64,000 nt of DNA from Pseudomonas guariconensis (GCF_024127895.1 NZ_JAMYBK010000009.1:112824-176823); one strand, 5' to 3'; shown: positions 28,211 to 37,383, numbered from the stretch's first letter. Numbers and translations: made by a program. Notes: generated by a model not told the origin, from the letters alone.

Positions 28211-28537
28211 TCAGCCGATGCGGTGGGCGTGGGTGCGGTCGAAGCCGTCTTCGGCGAAGCGTTGTGCGCCAGTGCGGTCGAAGCCATCTTCGGCGAAGCG
28301 TTGTGCGCCAGTGCGGTCGAAGCCATCTTCGGCGAAGCGTTGTGCGCCAGTGCGGTCGAAGCCATCTTCAGCGAAGCGTTGTGCGCCGGTACGGTCGAAA
28401 CCATCTTCTGCATAAGTCGCCGATTGGGTCTGGACGGCGGTGAAGTTGTGGGCGTTGGTACGGTCGAAGCCGTCTTCGGCGAAGGCGCCGGTCGCCAGTA
28501 CCGACAGGGCCAGGGTCAGGATCAGTTTGTTTTTCAT
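28211..28537 (-). CDS. secreted protein of tandem 13-residue repeats
   Basis: A 108-residue exported protein. A cleavable signal peptide (MKNKLILTLALSVLATGAFA, residues 1-20) is followed by six copies of AEDGFDRT. The first is separated from the rest by a 16-residue linker; the next four form exact or near-exact 13-residue units AEDGFDRTGAQRF, and the last ends THAHRIG. The mature chain is acidic in the first half of each unit and basic/aromatic in the second. Cysteine is absent. The fixed repeat and signal suggest a periplasmic or released peptide-like product. I recognise no function. It is 251 bases downstream of the Fic gene on the same strand and has its own AT-rich upstream region. Confidence 0.75.
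   Translation of the reverse strand: MKNKLILTLALSVLATGAFAEDGFDRTNAHNFTAVQTQSATYAEDGFDRTGAQRFAEDGFDRTGAQRFAEDGFDRTGAQRFAEDGFDRTGAQRFAEDGFDRTHAHRIG
28233..28388. repeat. 39-bp tandem repeat, four units
   Basis: Units begin at 28233, 28272, 28311 and 28350, each 39 bp with only a few base differences; a degenerate fifth half-unit follows at 28389. The period is 13 codons, so unit gain or loss keeps frame. It lies inside the secreted repeat protein gene. There are no spacers, so it is not a CRISPR array. Confidence 0.9.
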
Positions 28538-28617
28538 GGTCGTTGCTCCAGTGGAATCGATGGGTTGCTCTGCTCTATGGGTTTCATGTTACGCCGGTTA
28601 ATTAGATTAAAAAGCGC

Positions 28618-28646
28618 AAAAAGTAGCGCTAATAAATCTACTTTTT
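28618..28646. promoter_or_regulatory. AT-rich inverted repeat before the repeat-protein gene
   Basis: AAAAAGTAG (28618..28626) and CTACTTTTT (28638..28646) are perfect 9-bp arms with an 11-base loop. The arm ends in a T-run on both strands, so it could be a terminator for the leftward Fic gene (ending at 28789) or an operator for the repeat-protein gene, which starts at 28537. The surrounding 28590..28670 is much AT-richer than the window. Confidence 0.45.
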
Positions 28647-28788
28647 CGATTTGTTTGATGTGCAGATACCTGCGAAGCATCACGTCAGGTGTCCCTTTCC
28701 GGGAGCGGCGAAAGACACTTCGCCACCCTTCGAAGGATGCCTCTGCTGAATTAATTCGGGGTTAAGTGCGAAGGGTCAGGTTGAAGTT

Positions 28789-29934
28789 CTATCGTTCAAC
28801 CTGATCATCAACGGGCGTATTGACCCGGTAGCGGGTACTGCGACCACCGCCCGGCAGGCGAACCAGGCAGCCCTTGTCGAGCAGGTCGGTGAGATGGCGA
28901 GTGGCGGTGGCCTTGGACACCTTGGCCACCGCTTGATACTGACTGGCGTTGATACCCGCCTCGAAGCCGCGTTGGCCGCCATCGAGCAATCGGTTGAGCA
29001 CCTTCACCTGCTCGGGCAGCAGCCCATCACTGCGGTGCGCATGCCAGAAGCGCGCCTTGGCCAACACCCGGTCGATCCGCACCAGCGCCTGCTCCAGGCT
29101 GCGCAGCAAGGTCGTCAAGAACCAGGCTAGCCAGCGTGTAATGTCCAGGTCGCCTTTCTGGCTGCTTTCCAGCACCGCGTAATAGCCTGACCGATCCTCG
29201 AGGATGCTGGCGGACATCGCATGGAAACGGATGGCCTGTCGTTCGCCCTGGGCCAGGGCCAGGTCAGTGAGGGCGCGGGTCAGGCGACCATTGCCATCAT
29301 CGAACGGATGCAGGGTCACGAACCAGAAGTGGGCGATGCCGGCGCGTAGGAACGGGTCCAACTGCGTGAAGTGGCGACTGTCCTCGAACCATTCGAGAAA
29401 CGCCTGGAGCTGCTCTTGCAGCCCGGCTCGCGGGGGCGCTTCGAAATGTACACTGGGTTTGTCGAGGCGGCCGGAAACCACCTGCATGGGCGCCTCGTCC
29501 CGCAGTTGGCCGACGAGGATGGGTTTACCCAGGGCCTCGTCGCTTGCCGGGAACAACCATCGATGCCAGGTGAACAGGCGTTGCAGGGTCAAGGGCTGGT
29601 CATATCCCTGCGTCGCGTCCAGCATCAGTTCGGCAAGCCCCTCGCTGCGGGCTGTAGTCGAACCATGCCCCTCGAGACCCAGGCGACGGGCCAGGGAGGA
29701 ACGCACGGAGCCGACATTGAGCTGCTCGCCCTCGATGGCGGAGGACGTAATGATGTTCTGCAGCAAGGTATCCAGGATATTGTGGCTTTCGCTGAGTTCG
29801 TCCACGGCACCGATCCTGCCCAGCAAACGTCCCTGCGTTTCGACACAGCTTCGCAGCAGCGTGGCAAGCTGCTCTGTATCCCAGCGCAAATGAGGCCAGG
29901 CTGGCCGCTGCCAGATCCACATTGGATCGCTCAT
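28789..29934 (-). CDS. Fic-family protein with DUF4172 and winged-helix domains
   Basis: A 381-residue Fic protein, probably an AMP-transferase or de-AMPylase. The N-terminal DUF4172 part (MWIWQRPAWPHLRWD, 5-19) carries the autoinhibitory motif SSAIEG (64-69, fitting [ST]xxxE[GN]). The Fic core has HPFDDGNGR at 209-217 with all catalytic positions intact. The C-terminus (about 320-381) looks like a winged helix (ASQYQAVAKVSKATATRHLTD). The start at 29934 is set by AAGGGG; an upstream ATG at 29955 lacks a ribosome site. Three operator-like boxes lie just upstream, suggesting autoregulation. The target is unknown; no antitoxin gene is adjacent because the inhibitor is built in. Confidence 0.85.
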   Translation of the reverse strand: MSDPMWIWQRPAWPHLRWDTEQLATLLRSCVETQGRLLGRIGAVDELSESHNILDTLLQNIITSSAIEGEQLNVGSVRSSLARRLGLEGHGSTTARSEGLAELMLDATQGYDQPLTLQRLFTWHRWLFPASDEALGKPILVGQLRDEAPMQVVSGRLDKPSVHFEAPPRAGLQEQLQAFLEWFEDSRHFTQLDPFLRAGIAHFWFVTLHPFDDGNGRLTRALTDLALAQGERQAIRFHAMSASILEDRSGYYAVLESSQKGDLDITRWLAWFLTTLLRSLEQALVRIDRVLAKARFWHAHRSDGLLPEQVKVLNRLLDGGQRGFEAGINASQYQAVAKVSKATATRHLTDLLDKGCLVRLPGGGRSTRYRVNTPVDDQVER

Positions 29935-29969
29935 GGTTTCCCCTTGTTGTGCCATGAGCCCAATAGTAG

Positions 29970-30018
29970 CCCTATTCGGCTCATTTGGTGAGCCGAATAG
30001 GGGGGTTATTCGGCTCAC
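29970..30018. promoter_or_regulatory. three TATTCGGCTCA boxes before the Fic gene
   Basis: CCCTATTCGGCTCA (29970..29983) and its exact reverse complement (29989..30002) form a 14-bp-arm palindrome with a TTTGG spacer. A third copy, TTATTCGGCTCA, lies at 30007..30018. The group sits 36 bases upstream of the Fic start codon, over the expected promoter. It is a plausible operator for the Fic protein's own winged helix. Confidence 0.65.
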
Positions 30019-30028
30019 GATAGCCATG

Positions 30029-30064
30029 AAAAAGGGGCGCCCCGTCAGACGGAGCGCCCCTTTT
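30029..30064. terminator. bidirectional-looking terminator after the MHS permease gene
   Basis: GGGGCGC (30034..30040) pairs with GCGCCCC (30054..30060), extended by A/U tracts on both sides (30029..30033 and 30061..30064). On the minus strand it ends in five U residues, 19 bases after the permease stop. Confidence 0.8.
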
Positions 30065-30082
30065 GCAGGCTTGCAAGCAGGA

Positions 30083-31402
30083 TCAGTCAGTGGTGATCCG
30101 CGAGTGCTTGCGGGTGTCCTTCATGGTGGCATACACCAGCAGCGAGCAAGCGATGCAGCCGGTGACGTACCAGTAGAAGCCGGTTTCCATGCCTGCGCTC
30201 TTGAACCACAGGGCCACGTACTCGGCGGTGCCGCCGAAGATCGACACGGTCAGGGCGTAGGGCAGGCCCACGCCCAGGGCGCGGATCTCGGTGGGGAACA
30301 GCTCGGCCTTGACCACCGCGTTGATCGAGGTGTAGCCGCTGACGATGATCAGCGCCGCCATGATCAGGAAGAAGGCGCCCCACCAGGTCTGCACGGTGTG
30401 CAGGGTGCTGAGGATCGGCACGGTGAACAGGGTACCGAGCACGCCGAAGGCGATCAGGATCGGGCGGCGGCCGATCTTGTCGGAGAGGCTGCCGATCACC
30501 GGTTGCAGGCACATGAACAGGAACAGCGTGGCCGCCGAGATGGTGGTCGAGTCGCTGATGCTCATGCCCACGGTGTTGACCAGGTACTTCTGCATGTAGG
30601 TGGTGTAGGTGTAGAACGCCAGGGTGCCGCCCATGGTCAGGCCGACCACGGTCATCAGCTCCTTGGGATGGCGCAGCAGGGTGCGCATCAGGCTTTCCTT
30701 GGCCTTCTCCTTCTTGGTGAAGGAGGCGGTTTCTTCCATGCCACGGCGCAGGTACAGGGCGACCACCGCGCACAGCGCGCCGATCACGAAGGGCACGCGC
30801 CAGCCCCAGGCGTACAACTGCTCGGTGGTGAGCGTCTGTTGCAGGATGATCAGCACCGCCAGGGCGATGAGCTGGCCGGAGATCAGGGTCACGTACTGGA
30901 AGCTGGAGAAGAAGCCACGGCGGTCCTTGGTGGCCATCTCGCTGAGGTAGGTCGCCGAGGTGCCGTATTCACCGCCCACCGATAGGCCCTGCATCAGGCG
31001 CGCCAGCACCAGCAGGACCGGCGCGGCGACGCCGATGCTTTCGTAGCCCGGGGTCAGGGCGATGATCAAGGAGCCTGCGCACATCAGCAGTACCGAGGCC
31101 ATCAGCGCGGCCTTGCGGCCCTTGCGGTCGGCGTACAGGCCCATCAGCCAGCCACCGATCGGGCGCATGAGGAAGCCCACGGCGAAGATCGCGGCGGTAT
31201 TGAGCAGTTGGGCGGTGGTGTCGCCAGCCGGGAAGAAGGCCTTGGCGAAGTACAGCGAGAATGCGGCGTAGACGTACCAGTCGTACCATTCGACCATGTT
31301 GCCGATGGATCCGCTGAAGATCGACTTGAGACGGCTGGAGGTGGTTTTTTCCGCGGCGGGCGCGAGGGCCGCCCCGGCGGGCAGGGTGGTGGCGTTATCC
31401 AT
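30083..31402 (-). CDS. alpha-ketoglutarate/dicarboxylate MHS permease, KgtP-like
   Basis: A 439-residue transporter of the metabolite:H+ symporter family, close to KgtP. The start at 31402 (MDNATTLPAGAALAP) is the last Met before the conserved core; the frame extends upstream without support. Marks are GNMVEWYDWYVYAAFSLYF (about 34-52), LYADRKGRK in loop 2-3 and [18 protein letters not shown] in TM4. It is downstream of a -24/-12 promoter and the DctD-type activator, so it is probably induced by external alpha-ketoglutarate or C4-dicarboxylates, as PA5530 is by MifSR in P. aeruginosa. The substrate is inferred. Confidence 0.86.
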   Translation of the reverse strand: MDNATTLPAGAALAPAAEKTTSSRLKSIFSGSIGNMVEWYDWYVYAAFSLYFAKAFFPAGDTTAQLLNTAAIFAVGFLMRPIGGWLMGLYADRKGRKAALMASVLLMCAGSLIIALTPGYESIGVAAPVLLVLARLMQGLSVGGEYGTSATYLSEMATKDRRGFFSSFQYVTLISGQLIALAVLIILQQTLTTEQLYAWGWRVPFVIGALCAVVALYLRRGMEETASFTKKEKAKESLMRTLLRHPKELMTVVGLTMGGTLAFYTYTTYMQKYLVNTVGMSISDSTTISAATLFLFMCLQPVIGSLSDKIGRRPILIAFGVLGTLFTVPILSTLHTVQTWWGAFFLIMAALIIVSGYTSINAVVKAELFPTEIRALGVGLPYALTVSIFGGTAEYVALWFKSAGMETGFYWYVTGCIACSLLVYATMKDTRKHSRITTD

Positions 31403-31461
31403 CAGGGATACCTTCTCGTTGTTTTTGTGGAGCGCGCCGTGGCGCGGCTTGCCGGGACAAG

Positions 31462-31477
31462 TGCAGAAGGTGTGCCA
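31462..31477 (-). promoter_or_regulatory. sigma-54 (-24/-12) promoter of the permease gene
   Basis: Read on the minus strand, TGGCACACCTTCTGCA carries GG and GC exactly 10 bases apart, as RpoN promoters require. It lies 60 bases before the permease start. The adjacent gene encodes an RpoN activator with an intact GAFTGA loop. Confidence 0.75.
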
Positions 31478-31641
31478 AATGGATGCAGGGTGATCCAAAT
31501 GAGGGCGCCGCGTGCCCTGTCGTGGGCCGGTCAGCCCCCACGCAAGCCCTGTAAACCGCACTTCTTGAGGTATACGGCACCCCCTCACGGGGGGCGGGGT
31601 TGCCCGCGATGGGCTGCAACGCCGCCCCTACGAAAGCGGCT

Positions 31642-31697
31642 GAATGAGCGGATTTCCGCTTATCGAAAAGCGCGAGCGAGCAAGAATCCGCTCATTC
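31642..31697. promoter_or_regulatory. inverted repeats upstream of the sigma-54 promoter
   Basis: GAATGAGCGGATT (31642..31654) is the reverse complement of AATCCGCTCATTC (31685..31697). Within it AGCGGATTTCCGCT (31647..31660) is a shorter near-palindrome. The pair lies 165-235 bases upstream of the -24/-12 promoter, a usual distance for activator binding sites, and the right arm includes the dctD-like stop codon. It could instead be a terminator, but no U-run follows. Confidence 0.45.
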
Positions 31698-33026
31698 GCG
31701 CTCGAGGAAATCCTCGCGTACCAACCCGTGCCGCTGCATCTTCTCGTTCAGCGTGCGCCGTGGCAGTTGCAGGGTTTCCATGACCGCCTTGATCTCGCCC
31801 TTGTGCTGGCGCAGTGCAGCACGCAGGCACTGGGCCTCGAACGCTTCCATCTGTTCGGCGAGGGAATGGCTCGCGCTGGTTGCTTCCAGGCCCGGCGAGT
31901 CCAGGCCCAGGGCGTGGCGTTCGGCGGCATTGGCCAGTTCGCGCACGTTGCCCGGCCAGTCGTGGGCCAGCAGCTGCGCCAGTTGTGCACCGGCCAGCGG
32001 TGGTGCAGCGCGGCCCAGGCGCTCGGCGGCCGCGCGGGCGAAGTGCTCGAACAGCAACGGGATGTCCTCGCGCCGCTCGCGCAAGGGTGCCAGGCGCAGT
32101 TCGGCGACATTCAGGCGGTAGGCCAGGTCTTCGCGGAAGCGTCCGGCACGGGCTTCTTCGAGCAGGTCGGGCTTGGTCGCGGCGATGATCCGCAGGTCTA
32201 CGCTGATGCTCTGGTTGGCCCCCAGGCGCTCGAGTTTCTGCTCTTGGATCACGCGCAGCAGCTTGGCCTGTTGGGCCAGGGGCATGCTCTCGATCTCGTC
32301 GAGGAACACCGTGCCGCCATTGGCGTATTCCAGCTTACCGATGCGCTTGCCCTGAGCGCCGGTGAAGGCGCCGCTCTCATGACCGAACAGCTCGGCCTCG
32401 AACAGCGACTCGGGGATCGCCGCACAGTTGAGGGCGACGAAGGGTTTGTCGGCGCGTGGCCCGAAGTCGTGCAGGCAGCGGGCGACACGCTCCTTGCCGC
32501 TGCCGGTCTCGCCACGGATCAGCACGTTGACCGGCAGGTTCGCCAGGTCCAGGACCTGCCGGCGCAATTGCTGCAGGCCCTGGGACATGCCCAGCAGGGT
32601 GCCTTCCAGGCGTGCCTTGAGGTCGGCCTGCTGGTGCAGGCGGCGGTTCTCCAGCACCAGTTGGCGTTTTTCCAGGGCCCGGCGCAGGCTGCCGAGCAGG
32701 GTCTGCGGCGTGAAGGGTTTTTCCAGGAAGTCATAGGCGCCGCTGCGCATGGCCTCCACCGCCATGGGCACGTCGCCGTGGCCGGTGAGCAGGATCACCG
32801 GCAGGTCGGGGTCCTGGCCCTGCAGCCGCTCGAGCAGTTGCAGGCCATCCATGCCCGGCATGCGCACGTCGCTGATGATCACCCCGGGGTAGTGGGGCGG
32901 CAATTGCGCCAGGCAATCCTCGGCACGGGCGAACAGTTGCACGCTGAAGCCCGACAGGCTCAGCCACTGTTCCACCGCGGTGCGGATACTGGCTTCATCG
33001 TCGACGACGATCACCGAATTCAACAT
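31692..33026 (-). CDS. DctD/MifR-type sigma-54-dependent response regulator
   Basis: A 444-residue NtrC-family regulator. The receiver (1-120) has Asp9, Asp10 and the phosphorylation site Asp53 in ISDVRMPGMD. The AAA+ domain shows Walker A GETGSGKE (172-179), GAFTGA (219-224) and Walker B TVFLDE (239-244). A Fis-type helix-turn-helix ends the chain (MQRHGLVRED). It overlaps the sensor gene by 7 bases, so the two form one operon. It most likely activates the neighbouring MHS permease from the RpoN promoter at 31462..31477. DctD or MifR are both reasonable names. Confidence 0.88.
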   Translation of the reverse strand: MLNSVIVVDDEASIRTAVEQWLSLSGFSVQLFARAEDCLAQLPPHYPGVIISDVRMPGMDGLQLLERLQGQDPDLPVILLTGHGDVPMAVEAMRSGAYDFLEKPFTPQTLLGSLRRALEKRQLVLENRRLHQQADLKARLEGTLLGMSQGLQQLRRQVLDLANLPVNVLIRGETGSGKERVARCLHDFGPRADKPFVALNCAAIPESLFEAELFGHESGAFTGAQGKRIGKLEYANGGTVFLDEIESMPLAQQAKLLRVIQEQKLERLGANQSISVDLRIIAATKPDLLEEARAGRFREDLAYRLNVAELRLAPLRERREDIPLLFEHFARAAAERLGRAAPPLAGAQLAQLLAHDWPGNVRELANAAERHALGLDSPGLEATSASHSLAEQMEAFEAQCLRAALRQHKGEIKAVMETLQLPRRTLNEKMQRHGLVREDFLERE

Positions 33027-34777
33027 ACAGGCTCCAGGTCACGTGGCAGGGTAAGGCTCAGGCGGGCGCCGCCGGGCAGGTTCTCGGCCTGCAGTTGGCC
33101 GCCGGCCTCGTGGACGATGCCGTAGGAGATCGCCAGGCCCAGGCCGAGCCCTTCGCCCACCGGCTTGGTGGTGAAGAAGGGGTCGAAGACCTTGGCCAGG
33201 TCGGCCTCGGGGATGCCGCCACCGGAGTCGAGCACGCTCAGGCGCCAGTGGCCGTCATCGGCCTCGATACGGATCTCCAGGCGTTTGTAGCGCTTGTCGG
33301 CCATGGCATCGAGGGCGTTGCGCAACAGGTTGATCAGCACCTGCTCGAGGCGGATGGCATCGCCGCGTACCCAGGCCGGGCGTGCCAGGTACAGGGCCAC
33401 TTCGACGCCTTCGCCGCGGATACGCGCCTCCAGCAGGTGCAGGGCCTGGTCGACCACGGTGGCCAGGTCCAGACGCTCGCGCAGGCCGCCGGGACTGTTG
33501 CGGGCGAAGGTCTTGAGGTGGCCGGTCAGCGCGGCCATGCGCGTGAGCATCTGCTCCAGCGGCTCCAGGGCCTGGCGTGCCTCTTCGTGGCGGCCGTGGT
33601 CGAGCAGCAGGCGCAGGGTTTCCAGTTGCATGCGTTGGGTGGTCAGCGGCTGGTTGATCTCATGGGCCAGTGCCGCCGACATCTGCCCCAGGGCCGCCAG
33701 CTTGGCCGACTGCACCAACCCTTCCTGGGCGGTGCGCAGTTCGCGGGTTCGTTCCTCGACCAGACGCTTGAGCTCGTCGCGGCTGCGCTGGCGCAGGCGA
33801 GCCAGGCGCAGGCGCTGGCTGGCGAACAGGGCGGCGAACACCAGGCTCAGCCATACCGCGGCGGCGGCCAGGGCGGCGTTGCGGCCATCCTTGCTGACCT
33901 GCGGCTTGCGCAGCAGGTGCAAGGTCCAGCCCTCGGTTTCCAGCGGCAGGCTCTCCCACAGGTATTCTCCGGTGCCCTCGGGGCCTTGCACGCGGGTGAG
34001 GTGGCTGTTGTCGCCGAAGCGGGTCAGCACCTGGTGCTGCAGCGGCACCAGTGGCTGCTTGTCGTACTGGCGGGTCGCGGCCAGCTCGGCACGATCGGCG
34101 CTGGAGATCGGCAGCAGTTCGCGGTAGCGCCAGCCGTCCTGGTTGGCGATGAAGATGATGCCGCGGGCGTCGCTGACCAGCAGGATGTCGCTGCCCTGGC
34201 GCCATTCGCGCTCCAGCTCGGGAAACTCCAGCTTGACCACCATGGCGCCGAGGAAGCGCCCCTGTTCGTCGTGCACCGCGCTGGACAGGAAGTACCCCGG
34301 CACGCCACTGGTCACGCCGACGGCGTAGAAACTGCCGCTGCCCTGGCTGCGGGTCTGCTTGAAGTAGGGGCGAAAGCCGTAGTTGGAGCCGACGTAGCTG
34401 GTCGGCAGGCGCCAGTTGCTGGCGGCCACGGCCAGGCCGGTGCGGTCGAGCAGTTCCAGGGTGGAGGAGTTGGCGGCGCCGTTGATGCGTTCGAGCTTGC
34501 GGTTCAGGGCGTCCTGGCGCTGTTCGGTGAGTGGGCCGCGCAGGGCGTCGATCAATTCCGGGTCCAGGGCCAGCACGGCGGGCAGGGCGCGGTAGCGCTC
34601 GATCAGCGTATGCAGGGAGTTGGCGTACAGGGTCAACTGCTGGCTGGCCCGACGGGCGTCGGTCTCCATCGCCTGGCGCTTGGCCTGGTGCATGGCCCAG
34701 CCGGCGCTGAGCGCGGTACCGAGGAGGATCAGCAGGACGATCAGGGTCAGGCGCAGGGCTCGAAAAGAAAAAAGCAT
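33020..34777 (-). CDS. DctB/MifS-type sensor histidine kinase
   Basis: A 585-residue sensor kinase. TM1 (about 8-28) and TM2 (about 301-320) bound a periplasmic double-PDC (dCache) sensor of the DctB type ([33 protein letters not shown]). A coiled coil (325-360) leads to the H-box [10 protein letters not shown] with phospho-acceptor His372, then N-box [10 protein letters not shown] and G-boxes DSGGGIPE and GLGLGLAIS. It should sense a dicarboxylate or alpha-ketoglutarate in the periplasm and phosphorylate the regulator next to it. Its stop overlaps the regulator start. Confidence 0.88.
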   Translation of the reverse strand: MLFSFRALRLTLIVLLILLGTALSAGWAMHQAKRQAMETDARRASQQLTLYANSLHTLIERYRALPAVLALDPELIDALRGPLTEQRQDALNRKLERINGAANSSTLELLDRTGLAVAASNWRLPTSYVGSNYGFRPYFKQTRSQGSGSFYAVGVTSGVPGYFLSSAVHDEQGRFLGAMVVKLEFPELEREWRQGSDILLVSDARGIIFIANQDGWRYRELLPISSADRAELAATRQYDKQPLVPLQHQVLTRFGDNSHLTRVQGPEGTGEYLWESLPLETEGWTLHLLRKPQVSKDGRNAALAAAAVWLSLVFAALFASQRLRLARLRQRSRDELKRLVEERTRELRTAQEGLVQSAKLAALGQMSAALAHEINQPLTTQRMQLETLRLLLDHGRHEEARQALEPLEQMLTRMAALTGHLKTFARNSPGGLRERLDLATVVDQALHLLEARIRGEGVEVALYLARPAWVRGDAIRLEQVLINLLRNALDAMADKRYKRLEIRIEADDGHWRLSVLDSGGGIPEADLAKVFDPFFTTKPVGEGLGLGLAISYGIVHEAGGQLQAENLPGGARLSLTLPRDLEPVC

Positions 34778-34869
34778 GAGGCGGATCCTTGGCCTGTGCG
34801 GGTGTGTGTTCTGGGGGCCAGTGTCGACCCCTTCGCGGGCTTGCCTGCGAAGAGGCCGAGCAGACCGAC

Positions 34870-37161
34870 CTACAGCAGCTCGAAGCTCTGTTGCTGCACC
34901 GCCTGGGAGTCCAGGCCGACCTGGACATTGAACTGCCCGGGCTCGGCGACCCGTTGCAGTTGGCTATTGTAGAACCTAAGGTCCTGCTCGCCGATGCGGA
35001 AGGTCAAGGTCCGCGACTCGCCTGCCTTGAGCATCAGCTTCTGGAAGTTCTTCAGCTCCTTGACCGGGCGGCTCATGGACGCAGTGACATCCTGCAGGTA
35101 CAGCTGCACCACGGTCTCGCCGTCGCGCTTGCCAGTGTTCTTCACCGTGACCTTGGCTTGCAGGCTGGCGCCGCGCTCGAGTGTCTTGTGCGAGAGCGTC
35201 AGGTTCGACAACTCGAAGGTGCTGTAGCTCAGGCCATAGCCGAACGGGTACAGCGGCCCATTGGGCTCCTCGAAGTACTGCGAGGTGTAGTTGCCCGGCT
35301 TGCCCGGCGTGTAGGGGCGGCCGATACGCAGGTGGTTGTAGTACATCGGGATCTGCCCGACCGAGCGCGGGAAGGTGATCGCCAGCTTGCCGGACGGGTT
35401 GTAGTCGCCGAACAGAACGTCGGCGATGGCATTGCCGCCCTCGGTGCCGCTGAACCAGGTCTCGAGGATGGCATCGGCCTGTTCGCGCTCCCACGCGATC
35501 GACAGCGGCCGGCCATTCATCAGCACCAGCACCAGTGGCTTGCCGGTGGTCTTGAGGGCCTTGATCAGCTCACGCTGTACGGCAGGGATCTGCAGGCTGG
35601 TGCGGCTCGACGACTCGTGGGACATGCCGCGTGACTCGCCAACCACGGCCACCACCACGTCGGACTGCCGTGCCGCCTTGACCGCTTCGTCGATCAGTAC
35701 CGCGGCCGGGCGCGGGTCGTCGATGATCTCCGGAGCATCGAAGTTGAGGAAGTTCAGGTAATCGACGATTGCCTTGTCGCCGGTGACGTTGGAGCCTTTG
35801 GCGTAGAGCAGGGTCGCCTTGTCGCCCAGGGCGCGACGCAGGCCTTCGCGCACGGTGACCGAGTGTTCCGGGCGGCCAGCGGCGGCCCAACTGCCCATCA
35901 TGTCGATCGGCGCGTCGGCCAGCGGGCCGACCAGGGCGATGGTGCCGGTCTTCTTCAGTGGCAGGGTCTGGTTGCGGTTCTCCAGCAGCACCAGGCTGCG
36001 TCGTGCCACGTCGCGCGCGGTGTCGCGGTGCAGGCGGTCGTCGCTGTAGTAGTCCTTGAGGTCGTTCTCGGCCTTGCCAATGCGCAGGTACGGGTCCTTG
36101 AACAGGCCCATGTCGTACTTGGCGCCGAGGACTTCACGCACGGCCTGGTCCAGCTCGGCCTGGGTCACTTCACCTGACTCGAGCAGGCCCGGCAGTTCTT
36201 CGCCATAGAGGGTATCGTTCATGCTCATGTCGATGCCGGCCTTGATCGCCAGCTTCGCCGCCTCGCGGCCATCCTGGGCGACACCATGGCGGATCAGCTC
36301 CTGGATCGCGCCATGGTCGCTGATGGTCACGCCCTTGAAGCCCCATTCCTTGCGCAGCAGGTCGTTCATCAGCCAGGTATTGGCGGTGGCGGGCACGCCG
36401 TTGATCGAGTTGAGCGCGACCATCACGCCACCGGCACCCGCGTCGAGCGCGGCGCGGTAGGGCGGCAGGTAGTCGTTGTACATCTTCGGCAGGCTCATAT
36501 CGACCGTGTTGTAGTCGCGCCCACCCTCCACCGCGCCATACAGGGCGAAATGCTTGACGATGGTCATGACGCTGTCGGGATTGGCCGGGCTCTTGCCCTG
36601 GAACGACTCGACCATCACCTTGGCGATCCGCGAGGTGAGGTAGGTGTCCTCGCCGAAGCCTTCGCTGGTGCGGCCCCAGCGCGGGTCGCGGGCGATATCG
36701 ACCATGGGCGCGAAGGTCATGTCCAAGGCGTCGGCGGCGGCTTCGATGGCTGCGGTGCGGCCGACCTTGGCGATGGCATGCATGTCCCAGGTCGCGGCCA
36801 GGCCCAGGCCAATCGGGAAGAGGGTACGTTCACCGTGGATCGTGTCGTAGGCGAAGAACATCGGAATCTTCAGGCGGCTGCGCATGGCGGCATCCTGCAT
36901 CGGCCGGTTCTCCGGGGCGGTGAGCGAGTTGAAGGTGCCACCGATGCGACCGGCGGCGATTTCCTCGCGGATCTTTTCGCGGGGCATTTCCGGGCCGATG
37001 CTGATCAGGCGCAACTGGCCGATCTTCTCCTCGACGGTCATTTGCTGGATCAAGTGGTCGATGAAGGCCTGCTTGTTTTGCAGGGGCGGTGCGGCGGTGG
37101 CGGCCAGGGCCGCCTGACTGGCAAGGCCCATGGCCAGGCCCAGCAAAGACAGTTTCATCAT
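34870..37161 (-). CDS. bglX: periplasmic beta-glucosidase, GH3
   Basis: A 763-residue glycoside hydrolase family 3 enzyme matching E. coli BglX. A signal peptide (about 1-20, ending AALA) sends it to the periplasm. The (beta/alpha)8 domain has KHFALYG (203-209) and the nucleophile Asp282 in VTISDHGA. A beta-sandwich domain with the acid/base region and a C-terminal fibronectin-type III-like domain (VTVKNTGKRDGETVVQLYL) follow. It releases glucose from beta-glucosides. Two adjacent ATG codons at 37161 and 37158 both fit. It is not linked to the dct operon, which ends 92 bases upstream in sequence order and has its own start. Confidence 0.93.
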   Translation of the reverse strand: MMKLSLLGLAMGLASQAALAATAAPPLQNKQAFIDHLIQQMTVEEKIGQLRLISIGPEMPREKIREEIAAGRIGGTFNSLTAPENRPMQDAAMRSRLKIPMFFAYDTIHGERTLFPIGLGLAATWDMHAIAKVGRTAAIEAAADALDMTFAPMVDIARDPRWGRTSEGFGEDTYLTSRIAKVMVESFQGKSPANPDSVMTIVKHFALYGAVEGGRDYNTVDMSLPKMYNDYLPPYRAALDAGAGGVMVALNSINGVPATANTWLMNDLLRKEWGFKGVTISDHGAIQELIRHGVAQDGREAAKLAIKAGIDMSMNDTLYGEELPGLLESGEVTQAELDQAVREVLGAKYDMGLFKDPYLRIGKAENDLKDYYSDDRLHRDTARDVARRSLVLLENRNQTLPLKKTGTIALVGPLADAPIDMMGSWAAAGRPEHSVTVREGLRRALGDKATLLYAKGSNVTGDKAIVDYLNFLNFDAPEIIDDPRPAAVLIDEAVKAARQSDVVVAVVGESRGMSHESSSRTSLQIPAVQRELIKALKTTGKPLVLVLMNGRPLSIAWEREQADAILETWFSGTEGGNAIADVLFGDYNPSGKLAITFPRSVGQIPMYYNHLRIGRPYTPGKPGNYTSQYFEEPNGPLYPFGYGLSYSTFELSNLTLSHKTLERGASLQAKVTVKNTGKRDGETVVQLYLQDVTASMSRPVKELKNFQKLMLKAGESRTLTFRIGEQDLRFYNSQLQRVAEPGQFNVQVGLDSQAVQQQSFELL

Positions 37162-37383
37162 GGGTTCCGTTGTCGTGGCCTGTGCCGTATCCGGGGGATG
37201 CGTGCGGTCGGAGTTTTTCAGGCGGCTATCGAAGTTGTACAGTTCGCCGGGCTTGTTTTAGCCGATCGGCCCTGCATGATCCAGTGCGGCGGCGGATTAT
37301 GCCTTATATGGCGCGCGTCATGAGATACACTCCCGCCGGCTGGATGCCGGGACAACTATAAGAACGATCGAGAGACCGAAGGC

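Noticed and set aside
28233..28388. Short direct repeats as a CRISPR array
   Set aside because: The 39-bp units are contiguous with no spacers and encode a 13-residue protein repeat.
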